64,000 bases of DNA from Cryobacterium sp. N22 (GTDB taxonomy: Bacteria; Actinomycetota; Actinomycetes; Actinomycetales; Microbacteriaceae), in NCBI RefSeq assembly GCF_002929555.1, contig NZ_PJJP01000024.1:12866-76865 (forward strand), written 5' to 3'. Under the pieces are notes generated by a model. It saw only the letters and a list, made by a program, of their open reading frames with translations. It made no database searches and was not told the DNA's origin. Both the position numbers and the translations under genes were made by a program. Within the stretch, counting starts at the first letter, position 1; every line of letters begins with the position of its first letter. This document shows, one piece after another, positions 16,685-25,119 of the stretch.

Positions 16685-16749
16685 CCTCGCGAGCCGTGAG
16701 CTAAGCCCCATCCCGGAGCCCGGGATGGGGCTTTTCTAACGGCTCGCGG
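16685..16749. repeat. Palindromic intergenic element, copy 1; probable terminator after metY
   Basis: The element begins CCTCGCGAGCCGTGAG and folds with outer arms 16688-16695 and 16741-16748 and a strong inner stem 16703-16716 / 16720-16733 with a three-base AGC loop, all with the same centre. The inner stem ends in GGGGCTTTTC, like a rho-independent terminator. Both flanks closely resemble the element at 37886-37952. Confidence 0.75.
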
Positions 16750-16815
16750 CCGTTTACCCGCCCGCACGACGTAACAATCGGCGGCCACGGCCGAACATGG
16801 CCACAATGGAGCCGT

Positions 16816-18006
16816 ATGGAATGGCAATACTCCGCGGACACCGTCCCCACCAGCCTCGTCACCGACGCACAGGCGCGCTCGCTGCTGGGCAAGCCGCCCG
16901 TCACGGGTGCCTGGCGTGACGGCGACCCGGTGGGCGGCCGCCGGTTCGTCGACATCGGCGCCCTGGACCTCGAGGCCGGCGGGCACCTGGCCGCGGTGCG
17001 GATCGCCTACGAGAGCTGGGGCGAACTGAACCCGGCCGGCGACAACGCCGTGCTGGTGCTGCACGCGCTCACCGGGGACAGCCATGTCGTCGGCCCGCCG
17101 GCGCCCGGGCATCCGACCGCCGGTTGGTGGAGCGGCATTGTCGGCCCCGGCCTGGCGATCGACACCGACCGGTGGTTCGTGGTGGCGCCGAACATGCTCG
17201 GCGGCTGCCAGGGCAGCACCGGTCCGGCGTCCCTCGCGCCGGACGGCTCCGAATGGGGGCCCCGGTTCCCCTATTTGACCATCCGCGACCAGGTTGCGGC
17301 GCAGGTGCTCCTCAGCGACCGGATCGGCGTCGAACGCTGGGCCGGGATCGTCGGCGGTTCCATGGGCGGCATGCACGTGCTGGAGTGGGGCATCGACCAC
17401 CCCGGCCGGGTGGCCCGGCTGGGCATCCTGGCCGCCCCGCCGGTCACCACCGCCGACCAGATCGCACTCAATTCGGTGCAGATCGAGGCGATCCGTACCG
17501 ACCCCCTCTTTCGTGCGGGCGACTACTACGACGCCGAGGCCGGCGACGGTCCGAGCCGGGGCCTCGCCCTGGCCAGGCGGATGGCGCTGCTCAACTACCG
17601 CAGCCCGTCGGAACTCAACTCCCGGTTCGAGCGCAGCTGGCAGAGCGACATCACCCCGCTGGGCGCGCACGGCCGGTTCGCCGTGGAGTCCTATCTCGAC
17701 TTCCACGGCAACAAATTCACCCGGCGGTTCGACGCGAACAGCTACATCACCCTGGTCGAGGCCATGAACTCCCACGACATCGGCCGGGGCCGGGGCGGCA
17801 TCGACGCCGCACTGGCCCGCATCACGGCCCGCACCCTCGTCGTCGGCATCGACAGCGACAGGCTGTTCCCGCTGGACGGCCAGCGCGTCATCGCGGCGGG
17901 CCTCGGCAGCGGCGAACCCGCCGTGATCGAGTCCGGCTACGGCCACGACGCATTCCTCATCGAGGATCAGGCCATCGGCGACCGACTGCGGTGGCTGCTC
18001 GGCTGA
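16816..18006 (+). CDS. metX: Homoserine O-acetyltransferase
   Basis: A 396-residue alpha/beta-hydrolase-fold enzyme that acetylates homoserine with acetyl-CoA, supplying metY. The nucleophile elbow GGSMGGMHVLEW gives Ser182, and the C-terminal GHDAFLIE gives His377, with the triad Asp in the GIDSD region near 344. The oxyanion-region HALTGDSH is near residue 82. The 143-base gap from metY contains a palindromic element, so metX may have its own promoter; a GGAG site lies just before the ATG. Confidence 0.95.
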   Translation: MEWQYSADTVPTSLVTDAQARSLLGKPPVTGAWRDGDPVGGRRFVDIGALDLEAGGHLAAVRIAYESWGELNPAGDNAVLVLHALTGDSHVVGPPAPGHPTAGWWSGIVGPGLAIDTDRWFVVAPNMLGGCQGSTGPASLAPDGSEWGPRFPYLTIRDQVAAQVLLSDRIGVERWAGIVGGSMGGMHVLEWGIDHPGRVARLGILAAPPVTTADQIALNSVQIEAIRTDPLFRAGDYYDAEAGDGPSRGLALARRMALLNYRSPSELNSRFERSWQSDITPLGAHGRFAVESYLDFHGNKFTRRFDANSYITLVEAMNSHDIGRGRGGIDAALARITARTLVVGIDSDRLFPLDGQRVIAAGLGSGEPAVIESGYGHDAFLIEDQAIGDRLRWLLG

Positions 18007-18036
18007 ACGGGCTGAATCGGCTGAACGCGGGAAGGG

Positions 18037-18065
18037 TTGACAGGCGGAGCGTTCGGGAGAACTCT
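18037..18065 (+). promoter_or_regulatory. Promoter of the DUF4389 gene
   Basis: A perfect TTGACA -35 (18037-18042), a 17-base spacer and AACTCT as -10 (18060-18065), seven bases before ATG 18073. This supports the ATG start and a leaderless message. Confidence 0.6.
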
Positions 18066-18072
18066 GACTGCC

Positions 18073-19539
18073 ATGAAACCCGGCCCGCTCATCATGCTGC
18101 TGATCGGCACTATCGTGGCCCTGATCGGCTTCGGGCTCACGGCCACGGGCATTGTCGCCGCCGTCGCCGCCGGCGTACAGGGTGAGAACGGCTACTTCTC
18201 CTCCCGCACCGTGCCCCTCGTCACAAACTCCTACGCCCTGACCAGTCCCCCGCTCGGTCCCGTCACGACCACGGGAACGACCCCGCCCCTCAACATGGAT
18301 GTGGCGAGGATCCGGTTGGTGGCGACGGCAGTCAACGACGACCCCGTGTTTGTCGGGATCGCGCCGCAGGCCGACGTCGACAGCTACCTGGCGAACGTGG
18401 CGCACAGCGAGGTGCGCGGCATCGAATCGATGCCGTTCCGGGCGCGGTACGCAGACATCGCCGGCACCGACCGCCCCGAACCGCCCGCCGACCAGGACTT
18501 CTGGACCGTCAGCGCAGCCGGGCCCGGCAGCCAGGAGATCACCTGGCCGGTGCAACCGGGTTCCTGGGCCGTCGTGGTGATGAACGCGGACGGCAGCAGA
18601 CCGGTCGCCGTGCAGGTCAGTGCCGGCGTGCGCTCTGGGCTCCTGGTGCCCGCGGCGATCACCCTGCTGCTGATCGGCATCGTGACCCTGGTGATCGGCC
18701 TGGTCCTGGTGATCCTCGGCGTGATCGGCCTCGGCCGCAACGGACCGGCACCGTCCAGCCGCAGCGGTCCCACACCCGCAGGGGCGGGAGCACCCGGCCA
18801 GCCCGGCGCCGATCCCGACCGGCCCGGCGCCGACTATCCGGCCCGGCTGAACGGCTGGCTCGACCCCGGAGTCTCGCGGGCGCTCTGGCTGGTCAAGTGG
18901 ATCCTGATCGTCCCGCACGTCATCGTGCTGTTCTTCCTGTGGTTCGGGCTCTGGCTCGGCACCATCGTGGCGGGCTTCGCCATCCTGTTCACCGGGCGCT
19001 ACCCGCGGTCGATCTTCAACTACAGCGTCGGCGTGCTGCGCTGGAACTGGCGGGTGAGTTTCTACTCGTACTCGGCGCTCGGCACCGACAGGTATCCGCC
19101 CTTCACCCTCGCGGCCACCGACTATCCGGCCGACCTCGAGGTGGACTATCCCGAGCGCCTGTCGCACGGCCTGGTCCTGGTCAAGTGGTGGCTGCTGGTG
19201 ATCCCGCACCTGTTCATCGTGGCGATCATCGCCGGCGGCAGCTGGGGCTGGTCCGCCGGCACCAACGGCTGGACCACCGCCACCAGCACCGGGTTCTCGC
19301 TCTTGGGCATCCTGGTGCTCATCGGCGCCGTGATCCTGCTCTTCAGCGGACGGTACCGGCGCGGCATCTTCGACCTGGTCCTCGGCCTCAACCGCTGGCT
19401 GTACAGGGTGATCGTCTACGTCGCGCTGATGCGCGACGAGTACCCGCCGTTCCGGCTCGACCAGGGTCCGATCGATCCGGGCTCCGTCGCTCTGGCAACA
19501 CCCGCTCCGGGCGCCACCGTCGCTCCCCATGACGGTTGA
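18073..19539 (+). CDS. Membrane protein with two DUF4389 domains
   Basis: A 488-residue protein: one N-terminal helix (about 5-32), a roughly 150-residue extracytoplasmic domain, a helix at about 195-220, a Pro-rich linker, then two DUF4389 units. Each unit pairs an LVKW(I/W)L(I/L)VIPH helix, a second helix with FTGRYPRSIF or FSGRYRRGIF, and a DRYPPF or DEYPPF end. DUF4389 function is unknown. A TTG at 18037 could extend the frame but is better read as the -35 TTGACA. The next gene overlaps it by 11 bases. Confidence 0.85.
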   Translation: MKPGPLIMLLIGTIVALIGFGLTATGIVAAVAAGVQGENGYFSSRTVPLVTNSYALTSPPLGPVTTTGTTPPLNMDVARIRLVATAVNDDPVFVGIAPQADVDSYLANVAHSEVRGIESMPFRARYADIAGTDRPEPPADQDFWTVSAAGPGSQEITWPVQPGSWAVVVMNADGSRPVAVQVSAGVRSGLLVPAAITLLLIGIVTLVIGLVLVILGVIGLGRNGPAPSSRSGPTPAGAGAPGQPGADPDRPGADYPARLNGWLDPGVSRALWLVKWILIVPHVIVLFFLWFGLWLGTIVAGFAILFTGRYPRSIFNYSVGVLRWNWRVSFYSYSALGTDRYPPFTLAATDYPADLEVDYPERLSHGLVLVKWWLLVIPHLFIVAIIAGGSWGWSAGTNGWTTATSTGFSLLGILVLIGAVILLFSGRYRRGIFDLVLGLNRWLYRVIVYVALMRDEYPPFRLDQGPIDPGSVALATPAPGATVAPHDG

Positions 19540-20203
19540 TCGGCCGCTCCCCGGCCCCCGGCCCGACAACGGCCCCGACCGTGCCGACAGGTTCCTGCGC
19601 AACTGGCTGCTCTGGGTCAGTCTCGGCGAAAGCGTGGGGTTCCTCGTTCCGGTCCTGGCCCAACTGACCTTCGCCGGCTCACCCGTGGTGGCGCCGGCGT
19701 TGATCCTCGCCGGCGCCGTCGAAGGAACCGTTCTCGGCTGGACCCAGGCGACGGTGCTCCGCAGCCGAGTGACGGCGCTGAACCGCCGCCGCTGGGTCGG
19801 CGCCACAGCCATCGCCGGCGCCGGGGCCTGGTTCATCGGGTTGTTGCCCGCCGAGTGGGCCGAGGTCTGGCAGCGCTGGCCGGCGTCAGCCCAATTCGCC
19901 GCCGGAATCCTCCTCGCCACGGTCCTGCTGTGCGCCCTGGGGTTCGCCCAGTGGTTCGAGCTCCGTCGGCACCTCCGGGGCGCCGGCTGGTGGATCCTCG
20001 GCAGCGCCGCCGCCTGGGGCGCCGGCCTGGCCGTGTTCTTCGCCGTCGCCACACCGCTGTGGGCGCCGGGCCAGTCCGTCGCCCTCATCCTGCTCATCGG
20101 GGTCCTCGCCGGGGTGTTCATGGCGGTGTCCATGGCCCTGGTGAGCGGCGTGGTTCTGCACCTGCTTCTGCGTCAAAGGGAAAGACCTCCTCAACAGCCG
20201 TAA
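19529..20203 (+). CDS. Predicted multi-pass membrane protein
   Basis: A 224-residue protein with about six hydrophobic helices and an Arg-rich loop in the middle. I recognise no family. Its ATG lies inside the end of the DUF4389 gene (11-base overlap), so the two are translationally coupled and probably act together in the membrane. It is followed after 58 bases by a sensor-kinase gene on the same strand, with a GTCACC-type inverted repeat between them. Confidence 0.7.
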   Translation: MTVDRPLPGPRPDNGPDRADRFLRNWLLWVSLGESVGFLVPVLAQLTFAGSPVVAPALILAGAVEGTVLGWTQATVLRSRVTALNRRRWVGATAIAGAGAWFIGLLPAEWAEVWQRWPASAQFAAGILLATVLLCALGFAQWFELRRHLRGAGWWILGSAAAWGAGLAVFFAVATPLWAPGQSVALILLIGVLAGVFMAVSMALVSGVVLHLLLRQRERPPQQP

Positions 20204-20205
20204 AT

Positions 20206-20232
20206 CCGTCACCCGGGCCGATAAGGTGACGG
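20206..20232. repeat. Inverted repeat CCGTCACC-N11-GGTGACGG before the kinase gene
   Basis: Perfect eight-base arms at 20206-20213 and 20225-20232, three bases after a stop codon and 29 bases before the kinase ATG. It could be an operator for the downstream response regulator or a weak hairpin terminator; there is no T-run. Confidence 0.5.
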
Positions 20233-20261
20233 GTAGAGCACTCATGAGGAGTACTGCATCC

Positions 20262-21431
20262 ATGCCACGTATTGCCAGAGAGCGCGATCGGGTCCTTCGC
20301 CGGACCGCACGGGTAACCGGGCTGACCGCTTCGGTGACGTCGCTGGTCTACCTGGCCGTGCCGGGCGGGATCGATGCGCCCGTGACCCTGTTCTCCGGGT
20401 CCCTGATCCTGTTGATGGTCGGCTGCCAGTACGTCCTCGGCCAGAGCGGCGCCCTCCGGTGGGTGTTGTGCACAGTGCTGCTGAGCAACGCCGTTATCCT
20501 CGCCGTCGGGTTGGCCACCAGTGGTGATGTCGGTCTCAACCCCGTCGAGGAGGCCCTGATCGGCACCCTGGCTGCCGGCGCGGCCAGCAGCGTCGCCCCG
20601 GTGCTTGTCGTCGGAGCCGGTCGCCAGCTCATCCTGTTCGGGTCCTTCGGTGTGACCGTGGCCGGTGTGGCGTTCGTCACCATCTCGGCGGGCGGGTCTG
20701 CGTTGCCCCTGGCCCTGACCGTGTGCGGCTGGGCAGCATTGTCCCTGGGCGGCTGGTGGATTGCGCAGAGCGTGCCCCGGGTGCTGCAACGGGTCGCCGC
20801 GATCGGGCGGGCGCACCAGGCCGAACGTCATGCCAGCGAGCTCGAGGCGCAACGCCGGCAGGGTGCCAGGCTGCTGCACGACACCGTGCTGGCCACCCTC
20901 ACCCTCCTCGCGCATTCGGGCGTGGGTGTCAGCCCCGCCGCCCTGCGGCTGCAATCCGGCGATGACGCCCGCCTGCTGCGCCAATTGCGCCTGGGTGCGC
21001 TGCCCACCCCCAGCCGTTCCGGGGTGTACACCCTGGAACCGTCCAACACGTCGATGCTCGGCAGCACCCTCGAGTCGGTGAAGCAGCGTTTCGGCAGGAT
21101 GGGACTCGAGGTCGACTGGCATGGCAGCGGCCAGGTGCTTCTGCCCAGCGATGTTCTCGACTCGTTTCTCCTCGCCCTCGGCGAGTGCCTCGAAAACGTG
21201 CGCAGGCACTCCGGCGTCACCCGGGCCGACGTCACGATCTCTGACGACGACACGACGGTGCGCGCCATGGTGACGGATGCCGGCCGGGGGTTCGACCTCA
21301 GCGCCGTCGACACCGAAAGTCTCGGGTTCGCCGAGTCCGTCGTGGCCCGGCTTCGCGACGTCGGCGGCAGCGCGCGCCTGTTCTCCTCCCCCGGCTCCGG
21401 CACCACCGTCGTCCTCGAGGTACCCAAGTGA
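20262..21431 (+). CDS. Membrane sensor histidine kinase, LiaS/DesK-like
   Basis: A 389-residue kinase: about five or six N-terminal membrane helices (20-165), a short coiled segment, the phosphoacceptor His206 in LLHDTVLATL, and a HATPase domain with an N-box (ECLENVRRHSG), a G1 box (DAGRGFD) and a G2 box (GSGTT). It should phosphorylate the LuxR-type regulator encoded two genes downstream. ATG 20262 follows an AGGAG site by ten bases; in-frame GTG 20226 falls inside the inverted repeat and is less likely. Its stop overlaps the next start (GTGA). Confidence 0.88.
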   Translation: MPRIARERDRVLRRTARVTGLTASVTSLVYLAVPGGIDAPVTLFSGSLILLMVGCQYVLGQSGALRWVLCTVLLSNAVILAVGLATSGDVGLNPVEEALIGTLAAGAASSVAPVLVVGAGRQLILFGSFGVTVAGVAFVTISAGGSALPLALTVCGWAALSLGGWWIAQSVPRVLQRVAAIGRAHQAERHASELEAQRRQGARLLHDTVLATLTLLAHSGVGVSPAALRLQSGDDARLLRQLRLGALPTPSRSGVYTLEPSNTSMLGSTLESVKQRFGRMGLEVDWHGSGQVLLPSDVLDSFLLALGECLENVRRHSGVTRADVTISDDDTTVRAMVTDAGRGFDLSAVDTESLGFAESVVARLRDVGGSARLFSSPGSGTTVVLEVPK

Positions 21432-22711
21432 CGTCGGGGGCGGCGACCCCGGCCCCGCCGCACACCGGCAGTTCGTCGGCCAGAGGGCACAAGCAACTAC
21501 TCGACGACCAACGCGACGAACGTCGCCGCACCTTTCGCCGGCCGCAGCGCACCGTGCAAACCACCCTGGCCAACCGCACCGGGCTCGGCAGCCGTCACCT
21601 CGGCTTCGGGATCTCCCTGAGCGGCGGGTTCTTCGCCCTGTTCCTGCTCTGGCGGTTCGCGAGCCAGTGGGACCGGTACCCGAACCCGTTGCCGACCCTG
21701 GCGGCCTGGATCGTCCTGATACTCGCCGCCGTCGCGACCCTGGTCCTGGTCAACAGGCTGCCCGACCGGATGCCGACCTGGCTGTTCCTCGCCGTGCTCG
21801 CCATGGGCGAGGTCGTCGTCGGGCTCGACCTGGCCGGATACGGTCACGGCACCGCCGCGGGCACCTACCCCACCGCCGCCGCCGCCGTCGGCGCCCTCTT
21901 CGCCGTGCTCGTCTCGGTGCGGCGCGGCCGCGAGATCGTCGCCGCCACCCTGGTCCTGGGCGCCGTGATCGCGGCGGGCTCGGTCACCGCGGCACGCTAC
22001 GATCCCGAACTCGTGGCCCCGGCCATCCTGACCATCGGCCTGTGCGTGTGCCCCCCGCTGATCGGGGCGTCGGTCGTGCGCGGCTTCCGTCGCATCGTGC
22101 AGCGTGAGCTGGACCTGGTGCTCGTGCAGAGCACCATCAGCCAACCGTCATCCGCCGTGGGCATGCTCGCATCCGAGGAGTTGGCCCGGATCGACCTGGA
22201 CGCCGAAACCCTGCTTGACGACGTCGCCACCGGACGTACCGCCCTGCCGCTCAGTACGGCGAAATCGGCGGCGGCGGCGACGCTCGCCACCCAGTTGCGC
22301 CTGCACCTCATCGAGGGCCGCCGGGAGACCTGGCTGCACCATGCCCTCACCGAGTCCGAATTCCTCGGCCCCGCCGTCAACCTCGAAGACCCGGCCGGAC
22401 TGGCCGGCCAGCTCTCGCCGGCCCAGCGTGATGCGCTGCTGCTGGCCATCTGGCTCCTGATCAGTGACACCGATGGTGCCGAACCGACGATTTCGCTGGT
22501 GTTCGGGCCGTTCGGGCGTACCAATGGGCACATCATCGGTGAAATGCTGCGGTTTCCGATCAAAATGATCGTGGAAGGGGTGCCTCGTCGTCGGGTGGAC
22601 CCGGAGACATGGCAAGCTATCCGAGTAGTGGGCCCTCACATCGATTCGGTGCGAAGTGGGCATCTCCACGTCGACATCGAATGCAGTATTGACAATCCTG
22701 CGGACGCGTGA
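21428..22711 (+). CDS. Kinase-like membrane protein lacking catalytic motifs, coupled to the sensor kinase
   Basis: A 427-residue protein: charged N-terminus, about six membrane helices (60-220), then a cytosolic helical region with GMLASEELARIDLDAE, and a C-terminal segment QLSPAQRDALLLAIWLLISD. That segment is placed and patterned like the N-box helix of a HATPase but lacks the Glu and Asn, and no G boxes follow. I infer a degenerate kinase or an accessory signalling subunit. Translation is coupled to the kinase by a GTGA overlap, and it lies just before the response regulator gene. Confidence 0.7.
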   Translation: MTSGAATPAPPHTGSSSARGHKQLLDDQRDERRRTFRRPQRTVQTTLANRTGLGSRHLGFGISLSGGFFALFLLWRFASQWDRYPNPLPTLAAWIVLILAAVATLVLVNRLPDRMPTWLFLAVLAMGEVVVGLDLAGYGHGTAAGTYPTAAAAVGALFAVLVSVRRGREIVAATLVLGAVIAAGSVTAARYDPELVAPAILTIGLCVCPPLIGASVVRGFRRIVQRELDLVLVQSTISQPSSAVGMLASEELARIDLDAETLLDDVATGRTALPLSTAKSAAAATLATQLRLHLIEGRRETWLHHALTESEFLGPAVNLEDPAGLAGQLSPAQRDALLLAIWLLISDTDGAEPTISLVFGPFGRTNGHIIGEMLRFPIKMIVEGVPRRRVDPETWQAIRVVGPHIDSVRSGHLHVDIECSIDNPADA

Positions 22712-22766
22712 GCGGGCCAGTCGGCCCGGGGGCGCCCCGACAGGGAAAATGCAACAGGAGGCAGTA

Positions 22767-23438
22767 GTGACGAACACAGCAGTGACGCTCATCGACAATC
22801 CCATCCGGTTGGCCCTGGTCGACGACCACCGGATGCTCCTGGGAGCGCTGACCGAGTGGATCAGAGGCGCCGCGGACGACATCAACATGGTGGCCGCCGT
22901 GACCACCTGGCCCGAGCTTCTCACCCACCCGGAGTTCCCGGTCGACGTGGTGTTGCTCGACCTGGACCTCAAGGACAACATCCCGGTCTCGCTCAAGATC
23001 TCCACCCTCAAGACAGCTGGGGTCAAGACCGTGCTGATGAGCACCTACTCCGAGCCGGCCCTGGTGCGGGAGGCCCTCGCGGCCGGTGCTCTCGGTTACC
23101 TCGTCAAGACCGAGGAGGCCAGCACCATCGTCGAAGCCATCCACGCCGCGAACGTGGGAGAGTCCTACATCTCCGCCGAGCTCGACCTCGCCCTGCACGC
23201 CGGGTCCGCCGGCAGCTCGCCGCGGCTGAGCGCCCAGGAACGCCGGGTGATGGCGCTGTACGGGGCCGGTGAGCCGGTCAAGGCCGTCGCCCACCAGCTC
23301 GGCATCTCCGAGGAGACGGCGAAGTCGTACCTCAAGCGGATCCGCGAAAAGTACCGTCTCGCGGGTTTCGACGTGGGAACCAAGGTCGCACTGCGCAAGC
23401 GTGCCATCCACGACGGCATCCTGCTGCAGTCCGACTAA
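22767..23438 (+). CDS. LuxR/NarL-family response regulator
   Basis: A 223-residue regulator: a receiver domain (residues 12-130) with acidic pair D19/D20, phosphoacceptor D65 in VVLLDLDLKD and Lys in GYLVKTEEA, and a C-terminal LuxR helix-turn-helix (LSAQERRVMALYGAGEPVKAVAHQLGI, split here as two motifs around 155-180). The start is GTG 22767, five bases after a perfect AGGAGG; longer in-frame starts overlap the upstream gene. It completes a three-gene signalling operon and probably binds DNA near it. Confidence 0.92.
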   Translation: MTNTAVTLIDNPIRLALVDDHRMLLGALTEWIRGAADDINMVAAVTTWPELLTHPEFPVDVVLLDLDLKDNIPVSLKISTLKTAGVKTVLMSTYSEPALVREALAAGALGYLVKTEEASTIVEAIHAANVGESYISAELDLALHAGSAGSSPRLSAQERRVMALYGAGEPVKAVAHQLGISEETAKSYLKRIREKYRLAGFDVGTKVALRKRAIHDGILLQSD

Positions 23439-23466
23439 AACACCACCGGCCGGGTCGGCGCGGGTC

Positions 23467-24744
23467 TCAGTCCGTGCCGACCACCGTGATCAGTGCTGTG
23501 CCGTACGGCACGTGCTGACCCCGCTTCCGGCGTGCACCGTCGATCGCGAAGGTGAGTACGGCCAACGCCAGCCCCACCACGCTCAGGCCGAAACCGACCC
23601 AGATCGGGGCGAGGTACCCCAGGCCGCCCGCGATGACGATGCCGCCCAGGAACGCGCCGAGCGCGTTGCCGAGGTTGAGCGCCGAGTGATTGAGGGCCGC
23701 GGCGATCGACTGGCTGTCGTGCGCGACATCCATCAGCCGGGTCTGGATGGTCGGTGACAGCGCCGCCGCCGACGCGCCGACCAGGAACACCCCGGTCAGC
23801 AGCCCGGCCAGGTGCTGCGCGGAGAAGGCCAGCAACAGCAGGGCCGCGAGCATGATGGCGAAGAACGTGTACATGCTGCGCCGCACACTGCGGTCGGCGA
23901 ACACGCCGCCGGCGAAGTTACCCACGGTCATACCCAGGCCCACCACGACGAGCACGAGCGGCACGGCGAGAGCGGGCAGCCCGGTGACCTCGATCACCAG
24001 CGGGGCCACGTAGGTGTACACGGCGAACAACCCGCCGAACCCGACGGCGCCGATCAGGAGCGCGAACCAGACCTGCAGGCGCCCGAAGGCGCGCAGTTCG
24101 TTGCGCATGGTGGCGCCGGGGTCCCCGGCCTGGAACGGCACGGCCACGATGACGGCGACGAAGGTCACCGCGAAGAGGGCGGCCACGGCGATGTAGGCGA
24201 CCCGCCAGCCCGCGACCTGGCCGAGCCAGGTGATCGACGGCACACCGATGACGTTGGCGATGGTGAGGCCCGACAGCACGATCGCGACACCACGGGCCCG
24301 CTTGCCGGGGCCCATCAGCTCAGCGGCGACCAGCGACGCGATACCGAAATAGGCCCCGTGCGGCAGGGCAGCGACGAACCTGGCCACGAGCACCAGCCCG
24401 AAGGTCGGCAGCAGCGCGGAGGCGATGGTGGCCAGGGTGAAGCAGGCCAGCAGCACGAGAAGCAGCTGCTTGCGCGGCCACCGGGCCGCGGCCGCGGCGA
24501 TCGTGGGCGCCCCGACGACGACACCGAGGGCGTAAGCGGAGATGAGCCAGCCGACCTGGGCGTTGGCGGCATCCGGCGACGACGCGTAGAGGCCGGGCAA
24601 CAGGTCGGCGGCCAGGTTGGGTAGCAGCCCCATGGCCACGAATTCGGTGGCACCGATCGCGAAGCCGCCGAGGGCGAGCGCCAGCAGGGCGAGGCGAACA
24701 CGGGTCGGCGACAGGCGCGTCGATCCGTCGGAAAGTGAGGGCAT
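23467..24744 (-). CDS. MFS transporter, DHA1 drug/sugar-efflux type
   Basis: A 425-residue major facilitator with 12 predicted helices. The opening GGFAIGATEFVAMGLLP and the later helix-4 region (ALPHGAYFGIASLVAAELM) are typical of AraJ/YdhP/Cmr-like exporters in the DHA1 group. It would export a small molecule against protons; the substrate is unknown. ATG 24744 is preferred to the adjacent TTG. It is the last gene of a leftward run that begins with nnrD. Confidence 0.9.
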   Translation of the reverse strand: MPSLSDGSTRLSPTRVRLALLALALGGFAIGATEFVAMGLLPNLAADLLPGLYASSPDAANAQVGWLISAYALGVVVGAPTIAAAAARWPRKQLLLVLLACFTLATIASALLPTFGLVLVARFVAALPHGAYFGIASLVAAELMGPGKRARGVAIVLSGLTIANVIGVPSITWLGQVAGWRVAYIAVAALFAVTFVAVIVAVPFQAGDPGATMRNELRAFGRLQVWFALLIGAVGFGGLFAVYTYVAPLVIEVTGLPALAVPLVLVVVGLGMTVGNFAGGVFADRSVRRSMYTFFAIMLAALLLLAFSAQHLAGLLTGVFLVGASAAALSPTIQTRLMDVAHDSQSIAAALNHSALNLGNALGAFLGGIVIAGGLGYLAPIWVGFGLSVVGLALAVLTFAIDGARRKRGQHVPYGTALITVVGTD

Positions 24745-24778
24745 CAATCCAGACTACGGGGCGGTCGTGTCAGCAGTG

Positions 24779-25117
24779 TTACGCGCCGGCGGCCGGCCGG
24801 GGTGTCGGATGCGCTCCGCCTGACTCGTCCATGGCCGCCTCGAGGCGGTCCAGTTTGGCGGTGAGTTCGCCGGAATAGCCGGGCCGAATGTCGGCCTTGA
24901 GCACCAGCGACACCCTGGAGCCGAAGGCGCCGACGGCATCCGTCGCCGCCTTGACGACGGCGAAGACCTCATCCCAGTCGCCCTCGATGGTGGTGAACAT
25001 CGAGTCGGTGTGGTTGGGCAGTCCGGACTCCCGCACCACGCGCACGGCGGCGGCGACGGCGTCGTGCACCGAATCGGATGGGCCGCCGGAGGGGGCGACC
25101 GAGAACGCGACAAGCAT
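24779..25117 (-). CDS. Thiamine-binding / MTH1187-YkoF family protein
   Basis: A 112-residue ferredoxin-like-fold protein of the DUF77/MTH1187 family: N-terminal MLVAFSVAPSG strand, VVRESGLPNHTDSMFTTIEGDWDEVFAVV core, and an RVSLVLKADIRPG strand. Such proteins bind thiamine or its pyrimidine moiety. An AAGGAG site lies five bases before the ATG. It begins two bases after the glycosyltransferase stop and so belongs to the same leftward transcript. No thiamine riboswitch was seen. Confidence 0.85.
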   Translation of the reverse strand: MLVAFSVAPSGGPSDSVHDAVAAAVRVVRESGLPNHTDSMFTTIEGDWDEVFAVVKAATDAVGAFGSRVSLVLKADIRPGYSGELTAKLDRLEAAMDESGGAHPTPRPAAGA

Positions 25118-25119
25118 GA

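Noticed and set aside
16669..20133. A 1154-codon open frame on the minus strand across metX and the DUF4389 gene
   Set aside because: It is antisense to clearly coding genes, has Gly/Ala/Arg/Pro-rich low-complexity sequence and no recognisable domain. Such frames arise from third-position GC bias.
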